Shown here piece after piece: positions 55,227-64,000 of a DNA stretch of 64,000 nucleotides (position 1 is its first letter; each line of letters starts with the position of its first letter). Below the pieces are notes generated by a model. The model did no database searches. It worked only from the letters and a program-made list of their open reading frames with translations, and was not told the origin of the DNA. The DNA is taken from the NCBI GenBank assembly GCA_947452535.1, contig CANGCM010000006.1:1-64000 (forward strand). The letters run 5' to 3'. The translations under genes and the position numbers were made by a program. This stretch comes from Burkholderiaceae bacterium. Its GTDB lineage: Bacteria; Pseudomonadota; Gammaproteobacteria; Burkholderiales; Burkholderiaceae.

Positions 55227-55238
55227 TAAGCTACTTCA

Positions 55239-55982
55239 ATGAATACGCATCCAAAGCTAGAGCTTGGCATCAATATTGATCATGTAGCTACTCTACGTAA
55301 TGCCCGTGGCACTATTTATCCTGACCCCTTGAAAGCTGCACGCTTAGCTGAAGAGGCTGGTGCCGATCTGATTACTTTGCATTTACGAGAAGATCGTCGC
55401 CATATTAAAGATGCTGACTTATTAGCATTGCGCCCCTTGATTCAGACGCGTATGAACCTGGAGTGCGCTGTCACGCCAGAGATGATTGACATTGCCTGCA
55501 AGGTGAAGCCTCATGACGTGTGCTTGGTTCCAGAGAAGCGTGAAGAAGTCACTACAGAAGGCGGCTTAGATGTAGTGGGTCACTTTGATGCAGTCAATGC
55601 AGCAACAAAGAAACTCATTGCTGCGGGTATTCGGGTATCCCTCTTTATTGACCCAGAGGAAAAGCAAATCCAGGCCGCTAAAGATGTGGGCGCTACGGTA
55701 GTAGAGCTACATACAGGTCGCTATGCAGATCTCTCAGGCGAACAACAAATACATGAGTTAGAGCGCATCCGAAAGGCTGCTCAGTTTGGAGTCAGTATTG
55801 GCTTGAGGGTCAATGCTGGCCATGGTTTGCATGAGGGAAATGTAAAGCCGATTGCTGCGATTACAGAGCTCTCTGAGCTCAATATTGGGCACGCCATTGT
55901 TGCTGAAGCCCTCTTTAAGGGCTGGCAAAAAGCAATTATCGATATGAAGGCCTTGATGGTGCAAGGTAGGACAAAATCTTAG
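55239..55982 (+). CDS. pdxJ: Pyridoxine 5'-phosphate synthase
   Basis: [50 protein letters not shown]. Confidence 0.98.
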   Translation: MNTHPKLELGINIDHVATLRNARGTIYPDPLKAARLAEEAGADLITLHLREDRRHIKDADLLALRPLIQTRMNLECAVTPEMIDIACKVKPHDVCLVPEKREEVTTEGGLDVVGHFDAVNAATKKLIAAGIRVSLFIDPEEKQIQAAKDVGATVVELHTGRYADLSGEQQIHELERIRKAAQFGVSIGLRVNAGHGLHEGNVKPIAAITELSELNIGHAIVAEALFKGWQKAIIDMKALMVQGRTKS

Positions 55983-56007
55983 AAGTAAAAATAGACAAGC
56001 GCTAAAT

Positions 56008-56400
56008 ATGATCATTGGTATTGGTACGGATATTCTGCAGATTGAGCGACTACAAGCCGCTTACGATCGCACCCATGGCCGCTTAGCTGAAAAAATTCTT
56101 GGGCCGGATGAGATGCTGATCTTTAAGAGCCGCTTAGCCAGAAATCACAAGCGAGGCATTGCTTTCTTAGCCACGCGCTTTGCTGCAAAAGAAGCTTTTT
56201 CCAAAGCAATTGGCTTGGGAATGAGAATGCCGATGACTTGGCGTTCTTTGCAAACACTCAATGAGCCTAGCGGCAAACCAGTCACAAGTTACTTAGGGGC
56301 TCTGGCGCAATTTATGCAAGAAAAAAATTGGGAGGCTCAAGTGACAGTAAGTGATGAGCAAGATATGGCGATTGCCCATGTGATCGTTATTCAGAAATAA
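56008..56400 (+). CDS. acpS: Holo-ACP synthase
   Basis: [39 protein letters not shown]. Confidence 0.96.
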   Translation: MIIGIGTDILQIERLQAAYDRTHGRLAEKILGPDEMLIFKSRLARNHKRGIAFLATRFAAKEAFSKAIGLGMRMPMTWRSLQTLNEPSGKPVTSYLGALAQFMQEKNWEAQVTVSDEQDMAIAHVIVIQK

Positions 56401-56446
56401 AGCGAACAGTAAATTCAAGCAATCACGAATATCTAATGAGAATGCC

Positions 56447-57535
56447 ATGACTAAATCGACTATGAAACCAGGCCCAGTTACTTTGGACGTCGTTGGCCTT
56501 GAGTTAAATGTACAAGATCGCCGCCGTATCTTGCACCCCCTGACTGGTGGCGTGATTTTATTTGGCAGAAATTTTGCCAATCGCAAACAATTGACTAAGC
56601 TCACTGCCGATATTAAGAAGCTACGCTCCGATGTATTGATCTCTATCGACCATGAAGGTGGTCGAGTGCAAAGATGTAGAACTGACGGTTTCACCCATTT
56701 GCCTGCCATGCGCAAGCTTGGCGAACTTTGGGGCTCAAAAAATAAATCAACGGAGAAGTCAAAACATGCTGCAGAATCTGCTGCCGTAGCTATGGCAGCA
56801 GCTACTGCATGTGGATATGTTCTGGCAGCTGAGCTTCGTGCCTGTGGCGTGGACTTTAGCTTTACGCCGGTACTCGATTTGGATTTTGGCCGAAGTGGTG
56901 TAATTGGCGACCGTTCCCTTAGCCGTGATCCACAAATTACCTTTGCATTGGCCAAGAGCTTGAATGAAGGCTTGCGGCTTGCGGGTATGGCGAACTGTGG
57001 CAAACACTTTCCCGGCCATGGTTGGGCAGAGGCAGATTCTCATGTAGCCATCCCAGTGGATGAGCGCCCTTTACAGCAAATTCTGAATGACGATGCTAAG
57101 CCCTATGAGTGGCTAGATCTGAGCTTGACTGCAGTGATGCCAGCACACGTGATTTATCCGAAGGTTGATAAAAATCCCGCAGGTTTTTCTAAGGTCTGGT
57201 TACATTCTATTTTGCGTCAAGAGTTAGGCTTCGAAGGTGTTATCTTTAGTGATGACCTTTCTATGGAGGGGGCAAGTGTTGCCGGTTCTGTAGTCAAGGG
57301 CGCCGAGATGGCACTCGATGCAGGATGCGATGCTGTATTGATTTGTAATCGCCCAGATCTTGCAGATCAGCTACTCAGTCAGTTAAAGGTTTCAAAAGCA
57401 AAACAAGCAGAATCTGCTACCCGTTTAAATCGTCTAATGCCGACCACCATTCCTTCTTCTTGGGGTGAGCTGCAGTCCGAAGCGCAATATCAGCATGCCA
57501 AAGGCTTGCTCCAGCAGTTAAAGCTCATTGCCTAA
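56447..57535 (+). CDS. nagZ: Beta-N-acetylhexosaminidase
   Basis: GVILFGRNFANRKQL; LISIDHEGGRVQRC; NCGKHFPGHGWAEADSHVAIP; GVIFSDDLSMEGA. Confidence 0.96.
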   Translation: MTKSTMKPGPVTLDVVGLELNVQDRRRILHPLTGGVILFGRNFANRKQLTKLTADIKKLRSDVLISIDHEGGRVQRCRTDGFTHLPAMRKLGELWGSKNKSTEKSKHAAESAAVAMAAATACGYVLAAELRACGVDFSFTPVLDLDFGRSGVIGDRSLSRDPQITFALAKSLNEGLRLAGMANCGKHFPGHGWAEADSHVAIPVDERPLQQILNDDAKPYEWLDLSLTAVMPAHVIYPKVDKNPAGFSKVWLHSILRQELGFEGVIFSDDLSMEGASVAGSVVKGAEMALDAGCDAVLICNRPDLADQLLSQLKVSKAKQAESATRLNRLMPTTIPSSWGELQSEAQYQHAKGLLQQLKLIA

Positions 57536-57557
57536 ATTTTAAATAGCTTGGTATTGG

Positions 57558-57605
57558 AACTCAATAAGCAAAAGCCCGGCATGCCGGGCTTTTGCTTATT
57601 GAGTT
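57558..57605. terminator. Perfect 48-bp palindromic bidirectional terminator between convergent nagZ and efp
   Basis: AACTCAATAAGCAAAAGCCCGGCA / TGCCGGGCTTTTGCTTATTGAGTT: 24-bp arms, no mismatch. Confidence 0.9.
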
Positions 57606-57623
57606 TGCTACGTAGTTTTATAT

Positions 57624-58184
57624 TCAGTTAGCGCGGCTACGATATTCACCGGTACGAGTATCAATTTCGATCTTGTCGCCAGTATTACAGAACAAGGGAA
57701 CTTGCAACTCATAGCCAGTAGCTAGTTTTGCAGTCTTTAATACCTTACCTGAGCTGGTATCACCCTTAACTGCTGGCTCTGTGTAAATGATTTCGCGGAC
57801 CAAAGAATTTGGCATTGTTACTGAGAGTGCCTTGCCTTCGTAGAACACTACTTCACAAGGCATGCTCTCTTCAAGGTAATGCAATGCATCGCCCATGAAT
57901 TCTGCTTCCACTTCGTATTGGTTGTATTCAGTATCCATAAATACGTACATCGGATCTGCAAAATACGAGTAGGTGCAATCTTTCTTATCCAAGATCACTA
58001 CATCAAACTTATCGTCTGCCTTGAATACACCTTCGTTTGGTGCACCAGATAATAAGTTCTTAAATTTCATCTTCACAACAGAAGAGTTGCGGCCTGAGCG
58101 GCTATATTCTGCTTTTAAAACGACCATGGCATCAGTGCCGATCATGACTACGTTACCAACGCGGAGTTCTTGTGCTGTTTTCAT
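57624..58184 (-). CDS. efp: Elongation factor P (arginine-32 type)
   Basis: [48 protein letters not shown] at position 32 by count. Confidence 0.97.
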   Translation of the reverse strand: MKTAQELRVGNVVMIGTDAMVVLKAEYSRSGRNSSVVKMKFKNLLSGAPNEGVFKADDKFDVVILDKKDCTYSYFADPMYVFMDTEYNQYEVEAEFMGDALHYLEESMPCEVVFYEGKALSVTMPNSLVREIIYTEPAVKGDTSSGKVLKTAKLATGYELQVPLFCNTGDKIEIDTRTGEYRSRAN

Positions 58185-58271
58185 CTTGCTATTCCTGGGT
58201 GCAGAACTGATATTCTGCGGTTTTTATCAAAAGGAAGATTGTAACCGCCCGCCGGCCGATCTTGCCTAAGA

Positions 58272-59353
58272 TCAGGCTACAAAGCCTATTAGACGGGCAG
58301 CAAGACCGCCATCTGCTTGTTTTGTTATTAAATCAGTGCGCCAAGCCTTTGAATGCGCATTCCATTCCTCAATGGATTCAAGCCAATGGCTGGGCATTGT
58401 CCAGTTCATGGCGGCCATGATGGTAGGCTTGAGCTCTTGTGGCGCCTCTTTGAGATAGAGATCTAAAAATGCGGCTAGCTTAATTTCGTGTGCTCGATCG
58501 TCTTGGGGATAAATATGCCAAATAAAGGGTTTACCTGCTAATTGTGCTCGGACAAAAGAGTCTTCGCCGCGAACAATATTGAAGTTGCACTGCGAGAGGA
58601 CCCAGTCATATTCATCCTGAGAAACAAATGGAATGGAGATCAGTTGGATCGAGTCTGACAGGGAGATGGGTTGAGTAGGCCGGCCTGAAGTAAGCTGGAG
58701 TTGCTCAAGCTGACCATGCGTCAAAACAATATCGAAGTTCTCGCCTAGCTTACTGAGATCCTCTAGCCATTTTAAAATTGGGGCGCCGGGATAGCAAAAT
58801 ACGCTAATCCGTTTTGTGTTGGGACGTAATTGGGACCAACTGCTTTTAAGACTGTCTGGGATAGATTGTTCCGTGAGAAAAGATGCTGTGGCTAAGGGAT
58901 CAATCAAAATGCCACCCGCATTGGCCTGAAAGCCTGGGAAGAAAAAGTATTTCGGAATGCCATGGGCTTGTGGAGAGGGCTTTCCATGAAAATCAGTAAT
59001 CCAGGGTTCAGCACTTAAGTACTCTAAATTAATAATGATGGGTTTTTTGGGGGCAATCAGTAGACTCGTCAGATAACGCTCAGGCAGTTCACACCCAAAT
59101 GCCTCAATCACTACGTCTGGAGTTTTAACGGGATGACGGCTATTGCTATAGCTTGCCTCCCAGGGTTGGAAGTCGATGCGGCGCTTGATTTCTGGATCAA
59201 CACCAGAAGCGAGTAAATTAAGGGTTGGCAGGTCATCGCAGAAAATGCGCACCTCTTGGCCGTGAAGACTTGTTAAGCTTCTCGCTAGACGCCAGCAAAC
59301 ACCAGCATCACCATAGTTATCTACGATTTGACAGAAAATATCCCAACGCATGA
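58272..59353 (-). CDS. earP: EF-P arginine rhamnosyltransferase EarP; first nucleotide is uncertain by 2 nt, ATG read as 59351-59349
   Basis: [41 protein letters not shown]; adjacent to efp; tracked ORF uses an upstream TTG at 59357. Confidence 0.9.
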
Positions 59354-61278
59354 GCAATTCGCTTTTTGAAACCCTTCAGCAGGATGTTAAACGGCTACCC
59401 GGATTGCCGGGGGTATATCGCTTCTTTGATGAGGCGGGGCATATCTTGTATGTCGGTAAAGCGCGCAACCTCAAAAAACGTGTATCTAGTTACTTTCAGC
59501 GGACTCAGCTTTCACCACGGATAGAGCTGATGGTGGGAAAAATTACCCGCTACGAAACAACAGTAACACGCTCAGAAACCGAAGCCTTAATTCTAGAGAA
59601 CAATCTGATTAAGGAGTTAGCCCCGCCATTCAATATTCTCTTTCGAGATGATAAGTCCTATCCCTATGTGATGCTGACTGGCCACCAATTTCCAAGGCTA
59701 GCCTCCTATCGCGGCAAGATTGATAAACGCAATCATTACTTTGGGCCGTTCCCTAATTCATGGGCGGTGCGTAATAGTGTGCAGATTTTGCAAAAAGTAT
59801 TTCGCTTGAGAACCTGTGAAGACTCTGTCTTTAAGAACCGCAGTCGCCCTTGCTTACTCCATCAGATTCACCGTTGTAGTGCTCCTTGTGTAGGGCGTTT
59901 AAGTGTCGAGCAGTATGGTCAGGATGTTGCACAGGCTACCCGGTTTTTAGAGGGCGATCATAGCCGGGTGCTCTCTGAGCTTGAAAAGAAAATGCATGCT
60001 TACAGCGATGCCATGGAATTTGAGATGGCGGCTGTCTTGAGGGATCGCATCGCTGATCTCTCAAGTGTGTTGCAGCAGCAATCTATGGATACCGTAGCCG
60101 ATGGTGAGGGTGATGTAGATGTGATTGCCGTTGCGCAAATGGAGGGTGTGGTTTGCGTTAATTTGGCGATGATTCGTGGCGGCCGTCACCTGGGCGATCG
60201 TGCCTATTTCCCTAAAGGCTTGCGCTCTACTGCCGGTACGCTGCCACTCCCAACGGAAATTCTGGAGGCATTTATTGCGCAGCATTATCTCGAAGAGAAG
60301 GTAGGTGATGGTGAATTAACAAGCAATTTGATTCCACCGGTACTGATCCTCAATCATCCTTTAAAAAAACTGGGTGATGATGTAACAGCGTTGGAGGAAT
60401 CTGCTGAAGAAGCTCCACCAGAGGGTTTGCATGACTTACTAAATGCCCAAGCAGGTAAGCGTGTTACCTTCCTTCATCAGCCGCAAGGGCAAAGGCGGCA
60501 TTGGTTAGCCATGGCGGAGGGTAATGCCAAGATTGCGATCGCAAAACGCTTAGTAGAAACCGGTGGCCAACTGGCAAGGGCCCGAGCACTTGCAGATATT
60601 TTGGCCCTTGAGTTAGAAAGTCTTGAGCAACTGCGGATTGAATGTTTTGATATTAGCCATACCTCTGGTGAGGCTACTCAAGCATCCTGTGTTGTGTATT
60701 CAAAAAATGCCATGCAGCCAAGTGAATATCGCCGCTTCAATATTAACGACATTACTCCGGGCGATGATTACGCAGCGATGCGTCAGGTCTTGCAACGGCG
60801 TTACGCTAATTTTCAAGAACTCCCTGTGGAGAAGATGCCCCAGGTAATTCTGGTTGACGGCGGTAAAGGTCAGGTAGAGATGGCAAGACAAGTCCTTTCT
60901 GAATTTGGTATGGACATTGGTCTGATTGTTGGTGTGGCGAAGGGAGAGGGGCGCAAGGTGGGATTAGAGACCCTCATCTTTGCAGACGATCGCAAGTCAC
61001 TTGAGCTCGGTATTGATAGTGCAGCTCTGTTATTGGTTGCCCAGATCCGTGATGAGGCCCATCGTTTTGCCATTACCGGTATGCGCGCTAAGCGTGCAAA
61101 AGCAAGGACGGTTTCTCAGTTAGAGGAAATTGAGGGAATTGGTGCAAAGCGCCGCCAGAAATTACTTGCCCGTTTTGGAGGTCTGCGTGGTGTTGCAAAC
61201 GCTACGACGGAAGAGCTCTCGAGTGTTGAAGGAATATCTACTGCATTAGCCGAACAAATTTATCAGCAGCTTCATTGA
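59350..61278 (+). CDS. uvrC: Excinuclease ABC subunit C
   Basis: [40 protein letters not shown] domain; UVR motif; C-terminal HhH. Confidence 0.97.
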   Translation: MSNSLFETLQQDVKRLPGLPGVYRFFDEAGHILYVGKARNLKKRVSSYFQRTQLSPRIELMVGKITRYETTVTRSETEALILENNLIKELAPPFNILFRDDKSYPYVMLTGHQFPRLASYRGKIDKRNHYFGPFPNSWAVRNSVQILQKVFRLRTCEDSVFKNRSRPCLLHQIHRCSAPCVGRLSVEQYGQDVAQATRFLEGDHSRVLSELEKKMHAYSDAMEFEMAAVLRDRIADLSSVLQQQSMDTVADGEGDVDVIAVAQMEGVVCVNLAMIRGGRHLGDRAYFPKGLRSTAGTLPLPTEILEAFIAQHYLEEKVGDGELTSNLIPPVLILNHPLKKLGDDVTALEESAEEAPPEGLHDLLNAQAGKRVTFLHQPQGQRRHWLAMAEGNAKIAIAKRLVETGGQLARARALADILALELESLEQLRIECFDISHTSGEATQASCVVYSKNAMQPSEYRRFNINDITPGDDYAAMRQVLQRRYANFQELPVEKMPQVILVDGGKGQVEMARQVLSEFGMDIGLIVGVAKGEGRKVGLETLIFADDRKSLELGIDSAALLLVAQIRDEAHRFAITGMRAKRAKARTVSQLEEIEGIGAKRRQKLLARFGGLRGVANATTEELSSVEGISTALAEQIYQQLH

Positions 61279-61314
61279 TTCCCCAGTACGCACACATTGG
61301 TTTATGCTTGCACT

Positions 61315-61890
61315 ATGCCCTTTAATCTTCCCATTGCCCTCACCTGGTTACGCGTAGCCGCTATTCCTTTAGTGGTGGTAGTGTTTTATCTGCCCAATGG
61401 CTGGCTAAGCCCCTTTGATAAGAATCTCGTAGCAACCATTATTTTTGTCTTGGCTGCTTTGACTGATTGGTTGGATGGTTTTTTAGCTCGTCGTATGAAA
61501 CAGGAATCTGCATTTGGGCAATTCTTAGATCCAGTGGCTGACAAGTTAATCGTTGCTGCTGCATTGTTGGTCTTACTTAATATGGATCGTGTGCAAGTTT
61601 GGGTTGCTTTAATCATTATTGGGCGCGAAATTACAATCTCTGCTTTGCGAGAGTGGATGGCTCTCTTGGGTGCCGGTAAAAGTGTTGCAGTTCATTTGGT
61701 CGGCAAACTAAAAACCACTGCCCAACTGATTGCGATCCCATTTTTATTGCTAAACGACACCTTATTTGGCTGGCTTAATTGCGCGCAAGTGGGCACATGG
61801 TTGATCTGGATCGCATCCTTTTTAACCCTGTGGTCAATGTTTTATTACATGAAGAAAGCGCTGCCCCAGTTAGTAGATAAGGCCCAATAA
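61315..61890 (+). CDS. pgsA: CDP-diacylglycerol-glycerol-3-phosphate 3-phosphatidyltransferase
   Basis: MPFNLPIALTWLRVAAIPLVVVVFYLP; CDP-alcohol phosphotransferase motif DWLDGFLARRMKQESAFGQFLDPVADK. Confidence 0.95.
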   Translation: MPFNLPIALTWLRVAAIPLVVVVFYLPNGWLSPFDKNLVATIIFVLAALTDWLDGFLARRMKQESAFGQFLDPVADKLIVAAALLVLLNMDRVQVWVALIIIGREITISALREWMALLGAGKSVAVHLVGKLKTTAQLIAIPFLLLNDTLFGWLNCAQVGTWLIWIASFLTLWSMFYYMKKALPQLVDKAQ

Positions 61891-62006
61891 AGACTGGGGA
61901 GCCATTGAATACAAGGGCGTGGGCAATTGAGATTACTGTCGGTTCTTAGTCTTGACGAGGAATAATGCTTTCTCTCAAATTGTTTGCTAAACTACTGCCC
62001 TGTTAC

Positions 62007-62082
62007 GCGGGAATAGCTCAGCTGGTAGAGCGATACCTTGCCAAGGTATAGGTCGGGAGTTCGAACCTCCTTTCCCGCTCCA
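62007..62082 (+). tRNA. tRNA-Gly (GCC), CCA encoded
   Basis: GCGGGAA...TTCCCGC-T-CCA acceptor; anticodon arm ATACC-TTGCCAA-GGTAT; T-arm GTTCGAAC. Confidence 0.97.
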
Positions 62083-62088
62083 AGTTCG

Positions 62089-62119
62089 ATGGGAAGCCCT
62101 GAAAAAGCTTCCCATTTTT
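62089..62119 (+). terminator. Terminator-like hairpin between the two tRNA genes
   Basis: ATGGGAAGC-loop-GCTTCCCAT followed by TTTT. Confidence 0.65.
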
Positions 62120-62132
62120 GATTTTGGTTTCT

Positions 62133-62206
62133 GGCGCGTTGGCCGAGTGGTTAGGCAGGAGCCTGCAAAGCTTCGTACGGGGGTTCGATTCCCTCACGCG
62201 CCTCCA
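62133..62206 (+). tRNA. tRNA-Cys (GCA), CCA encoded
   Basis: GGCGCGT...ACGCGCC-T-CCA acceptor; anticodon arm GGAGC-CTGCAAA-GCTTC. Confidence 0.96.
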
Positions 62207-62246
62207 GTATTTTAGGTTAACCCTGGTGGTATTTAACCTAAAATAC
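62207..62246. repeat. 14-bp perfect inverted repeat immediately 3' of tRNA-Cys
   Basis: GTATTTTAGGTTAA-ccctggtggtat-TTAACCTAAAATAC. Confidence 0.85.
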
Positions 62247-62291
62247 ATTGGATAAAAGTACCCAGTTCAATTCATTCCCAGGGCAAAAAAC

Positions 62292-62753
62292 ATGAGCAAA
62301 CTGAAGCGATTTCATCACTACGCATCGGCAGCAGCGCTATCTGTGCTTTTAGCGGCCTGTGCATCCTCAGGCGATTCTCCAACAGGCACACCTAGCGAAG
62401 TCCAAGAAATTCAATCACAGCTTTTGGGTGATATGCCGTTACCTGCGGCATCCAAAATCATTGGTTCAGACTCACTCATCATTGGTCGTGGCGATAACTG
62501 GGTTGGCAGAGTAGTTCTGTCTGGCGTTCAAACCCCAACTGATATTTATGCATTCTTTCAAGCCGAATATCCCAAGGCTGGTTGGACTACTGTCAGTGCT
62601 GTCAAATCTAAAACCAGTATTTTGGTTTTCACCAAAGGGGATCGCACATCTACTGTGGAGTTAAATGAAGGCCCATTCACTGGACCCAAAACTATTATCA
62701 CTATTACTGCATCGCCAAAGAATGCAAACGTGATTGTGCCAAGTAAAAAATAA
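62292..62753 (+). CDS. Hypothetical lipoprotein
   Basis: MSKLKRFHHYASAAALSVLLAACASS lipobox; ordered ~100-aa domain follows. Confidence 0.8.
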   Translation: MSKLKRFHHYASAAALSVLLAACASSGDSPTGTPSEVQEIQSQLLGDMPLPAASKIIGSDSLIIGRGDNWVGRVVLSGVQTPTDIYAFFQAEYPKAGWTTVSAVKSKTSILVFTKGDRTSTVELNEGPFTGPKTIITITASPKNANVIVPSKK

Positions 62754-62796
62754 GCAATTACAAAAACAAAAGACGGATAAGTTCATCCTTCAATAA

Positions 62797-62821
62797 AAAA
62801 GGCCTCGTATAGAGGCCTTTT
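62797..62821. terminator. Bidirectional terminator between lipoprotein gene and lexA
   Basis: AAAAGGCCTC-gtata-GAGGCCTTTT. Confidence 0.8.
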
Positions 62822-62836
62822 GCTTTTGGGTGAGTC

Positions 62837-63556
62837 TTAAAGGCCTCCAGGCCTAATCAGTCCAACAGCTTGACCCTCAACTGCGAAGTTTGGTTGACGG
62901 CTATCCACCAGGATATTTTTGAAGTCTGGGTTCTCAGCCTGTAATTCAATCACCGTACCATTCGTAGTTTTCTTTTGGTTCCAGCGCTTCACAGTGACTT
63001 CATCGTCTAGGCGTGCAACGACAATATCGCCGTTACGCACCTCGGCAGTTTTTTTGACGGCCAGATAATCACCATCCAAAATTCCTGCATCACGCATGCT
63101 CATGCCAACCACTTTTAATAAGTAATCTGCACCCCTACTAAATAAGCTGGGATCAATTGGTATTTGCTTTTCAATATGTTCAACCGCCATGATGGGAGAG
63201 CCTGCAGCAACACGGCCAATCAGTGGCAAAGTGAGTTGCTGAAGTGCGCCAGAGGGCAAAGACATCTGGCGATATTTATTTGGATTGTGAGTTTGGTTAA
63301 AACGCTGTGGAATACGGATCCCCCGTGAGGTCCCTGGCGTCAGCTCGATGTATCCTTTTTTTGCAAGGGCTCGCAAGTGCTCTTCAGCTGCATTGGCAGA
63401 TGCAAAGCCTAATTGCGTTGCAATTTCTGCGCGGGTCGGAGGGGAGCCACTTTCCTCGATGGCCTTGGTAATCAATTCCAAAATCTCACTCTGTCTTGAG
63501 GTGAGTTTGGGGAGGATAGTCAGCTCCTCCAGAAAATCGACTGTATTTATGTCCAT
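62837..63556 (-). CDS. lexA: LexA repressor (start at ATG 63556, not 63682)
   Basis: [59 protein letters not shown] cleavage site; [22 protein letters not shown]. Confidence 0.95.
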   Translation of the reverse strand: MDINTVDFLEELTILPKLTSRQSEILELITKAIEESGSPPTRAEIATQLGFASANAAEEHLRALAKKGYIELTPGTSRGIRIPQRFNQTHNPNKYRQMSLPSGALQQLTLPLIGRVAAGSPIMAVEHIEKQIPIDPSLFSRGADYLLKVVGMSMRDAGILDGDYLAVKKTAEVRNGDIVVARLDDEVTVKRWNQKKTTNGTVIELQAENPDFKNILVDSRQPNFAVEGQAVGLIRPGGL

Positions 63557-63557
63557 A

Positions 63558-63573
63558 CTGGGATTGTATACAG
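63558..63573. promoter_or_regulatory. LexA/SOS box upstream of lexA
   Basis: Minus strand CTGTATACAATCCCAG fits CTG-N10-CAG; overlaps a candidate -10. Confidence 0.75.
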
Positions 63574-63617
63574 CACTATTTGAATATTCAAGCAATTTAC
63601 AAGCGGATAATGTTGCG

Positions 63618-64000
63618 ATGAGCTCAATTCCATGTATTCCTGAAAATAGGCCCCATATTTTGGTTCTAGGTATGGGTGGCACAATCGCAGGCCTTGCCCC
63701 AAATCCTGGGGAAAGCCCGCTGCAATATCAAGCGGGTCAAATCGGGGTTGACTCACTCTTGAGTCAGGTTCAATCGGTCATTCCGCCAGATATCAAGTTG
63801 GTTTCACGTCAGTTAGCCAACATCAATAGTCGAAATCTGACTGATGCACACCTTGGTGAGCTGGGGCTAGCTGTCAAGGAGGCTCTTGCGGATCCATCGG
63901 TAAGGGGGATTGTTATCACGCACGGCACCGACACGATCGAGGAAACAGGTTTATTTCTACAGCTAAGCTGTGGAAAGTTAGCCCATACTCAGTCTAAGAG
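63618..64000 (+). CDS. L-asparaginase family protein, truncated at window edge
   Basis: Translated by eye: [48 protein letters not shown]...[21 protein letters not shown]. Confidence 0.88.
   Translation, partial: MSSIPCIPENRPHILVLGMGGTIAGLAPNPGESPLQYQAGQIGVDSLLSQVQSVIPPDIKLVSRQLANINSRNLTDAHLGELGLAVKEALADPSVRGIVITHGTDTIEETGLFLQLSCGKLAHTQSK

Noticed and set aside
56293-57043. 236-aa and 94-aa minus-strand ORFs opposite nagZ
   Set aside because: nagZ motifs are intact on the plus strand; the long antisense ORF is a frame shadow with no recognisable domain.
62018-62248. Minus-strand ORF (..RRVRESNPRTKLCRLLP..ERRFELPTYTLARYRSTS) as a protein
   Set aside because: It is antisense to tRNA-Gly and tRNA-Cys; this kind of RESNPR/RFELPTYTLARYRS peptide is a classic artifact of translating tRNA genes backward.
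63557-63682. N-terminal extension of lexA to 63682 as in the ORF track
   Set aside because: It would include the LexA box and promoter and overlap the divergent asparaginase coding region; the extension is not LexA-like.
1-64000. CRISPR arrays, transposons, prophage, toxin-antitoxin or defence islands
   Set aside because: No regularly spaced repeat array, transposase, integrase, Cas or known defence-protein motifs noticed in the supplied translations or while reading the intergenic regions; a proper search would still be needed to exclude them.

Overview
The window is 64 kb of gene-dense, mostly core chromosome from a beta-proteobacterium. Gene content and order look like Burkholderiaceae, probably Polynucleobacter or a close relative (inference, not tested). 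Recognisable blocks: rpsA-ihfB-lapB-ugd-hldA-hldD-comEA-cysM; etfBA; rpsP-rimM-trmD-rplS; rsgA and an M48 protease followed by an accessory-looking MmgE/PrpD x2 + Bug-receptor cluster; orn, mog, pmbA, an orphan TRAP binding protein; folA-thyA; ferredoxin and ferredoxin reductase; moeA-mobA-moaA; rne with a long structured leader, divergent from rluC; sppA; yceD-rpmF-plsX-fabHDG-acpP-fabF; degP-lepA-lepB-rnc-era-recO-pdxJ-acpS-nagZ; efp-earP divergent from uvrC; pgsA; tRNA-Gly and tRNA-Cys; a lipoprotein; lexA divergent from a truncated L-asparaginase gene. I saw no CRISPR array, transposase, prophage, toxin-antitoxin or classical defence locus, and nothing I can defend as a wholly new system. 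The best leads are regulatory: a ~370-nt highly structured rne leader; a lexA promoter that appears to give a leaderless mRNA with the LexA box abutting the ATG; earP and uvrC start codons sharing one CATG; a perfect 48-bp palindromic terminator; a Bug/MmgE-PrpD metabolic cassette; and loss of the rpoE-rseA-rseB block normally found between fabF and degP. All calls come from reading sequence and translations; no database search was run.
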